DNA of 64,000 nucleotides from Bacteroidales bacterium (GTDB taxonomy: Bacteria; Bacteroidota; Bacteroidia; Bacteroidales; Bacteroidaceae): the NCBI GenBank assembly GCA_012517855.1, contig JAAYUD010000096.1, forward strand, positions 20,699 through 84,698, read 5' to 3'. Under the pieces are notes generated by a model that worked only from the letters and a program-made list of their open reading frames with translations, was not told where the DNA came from and ran no database searches. Shown here piece after piece: positions 63,972 to 64,000 of this stretch (position 1 is its first letter; each line of letters begins with the position of its first letter). A program made the translations under genes and the position numbers.

Positions 63972-64000
63972 ATGCGCAAAGATACCACTTTAAATACAGA
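63972..64000 (+). CDS. Start of an unknown gene (partial)
   Basis: An ATG followed by nine codons (MRKDTTLNT) reaches the window end. It follows the inverted repeat at once. With so few residues the product cannot be named; a transposase is one possibility because the repeat looks like an element end. Confidence 0.3.

Larger units (their letters stand above)
63695..64000. other. Right-edge interval after miaB
   Basis: Contains the miaB terminator and an inverted repeat with the first codons of a gene that leaves the window. The section 63755-63890 shows nothing recognisable. Confidence 0.5.

Overview
The window comes from a member of the Bacteroidales, most likely Bacteroides or a close relative in Bacteroidaceae. 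The evidence is a SusC/SusD pair inside a polysaccharide utilisation locus (PUL), promoters of the Bacteroides type (TTTG, about 19-20 nt, then TAnnTTTG), a long two-part IspG, a fused SecDF, an ATP-type PEP carboxykinase, a 2-oxoacid:ferredoxin oxidoreductase and DUF3098/FtsX/UppP/TruB/QueA gene order. The DNA is AT-rich and mostly chromosomal housekeeping genes, with one accessory carbohydrate locus at the left.

Region 1 (1-21315) is one PUL. Fourteen genes on the minus strand face a divergent LacI-type regulator (20311-21315). The first block from the regulator encodes a DUF4434 protein, a SGNH (sialate O-acetylesterase-like) esterase, a second DUF4434-like lipoprotein, a secreted ADP-ribosylglycohydrolase-fold enzyme, a ribokinase and a GRP-type sugar permease. 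After a 321-bp gap come SusC, SusD, a surface glycan-binding lipoprotein, two GH27 alpha-galactosidases, a third DUF4434 protein, a secreted seven-repeat propeller and a secreted metallophosphoesterase that is cut by the window edge. Inferred job: cleave, import and use a glycan or conjugate that holds alpha-galactosyl residues and probably ribose. It resembles the ribose-utilisation (rus) loci known from Bacteroides, but the enzyme set is different.

Region 2 (21358-25431) holds an outer-membrane beta-barrel protein and a membrane-tethered winged-helix regulator, separated by 1.1 kb of non-coding, hairpin-rich DNA. Region 3 (25667-38310, minus strand) holds metK behind a candidate SAM-II riboswitch, then folK-queA-truB-uppP-DUF3098-ftsX-methyltransferase, topA, a Yip1-family membrane protein, a Nudix hydrolase and an M24 aminopeptidase.

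Region 4 (38541-43521, plus strand) is rpoN, a PAP2-like membrane protein, gcvH (whose only sensible start codon is ATT), purE and ispG. Region 5 (43522-45400) is mostly non-coding with several strong hairpins, one isolated HEAGH metallopeptidase-like gene and one small ORF. Region 6 (45401-63694) holds pckA, upp, korAB, tRNA-Arg(CCT), secDF, an M3 peptidase, an EEP-family hydrolase, two rhomboids, HU, argS and miaB. At the far right an inverted repeat precedes the first codons of a gene that leaves the window and may be the edge of a mobile element.

Non-coding features stand out. A pair of 67-nt hairpins (after ispG and after korB) aligns without gaps and shows compensatory base changes in the stem. 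A family of roughly 100-nt nested inverted repeats occurs at 23.7 kb and 36.1 kb with looser relatives nearby. All database-level assignments here are from recognition of motifs and family features, not from searches.
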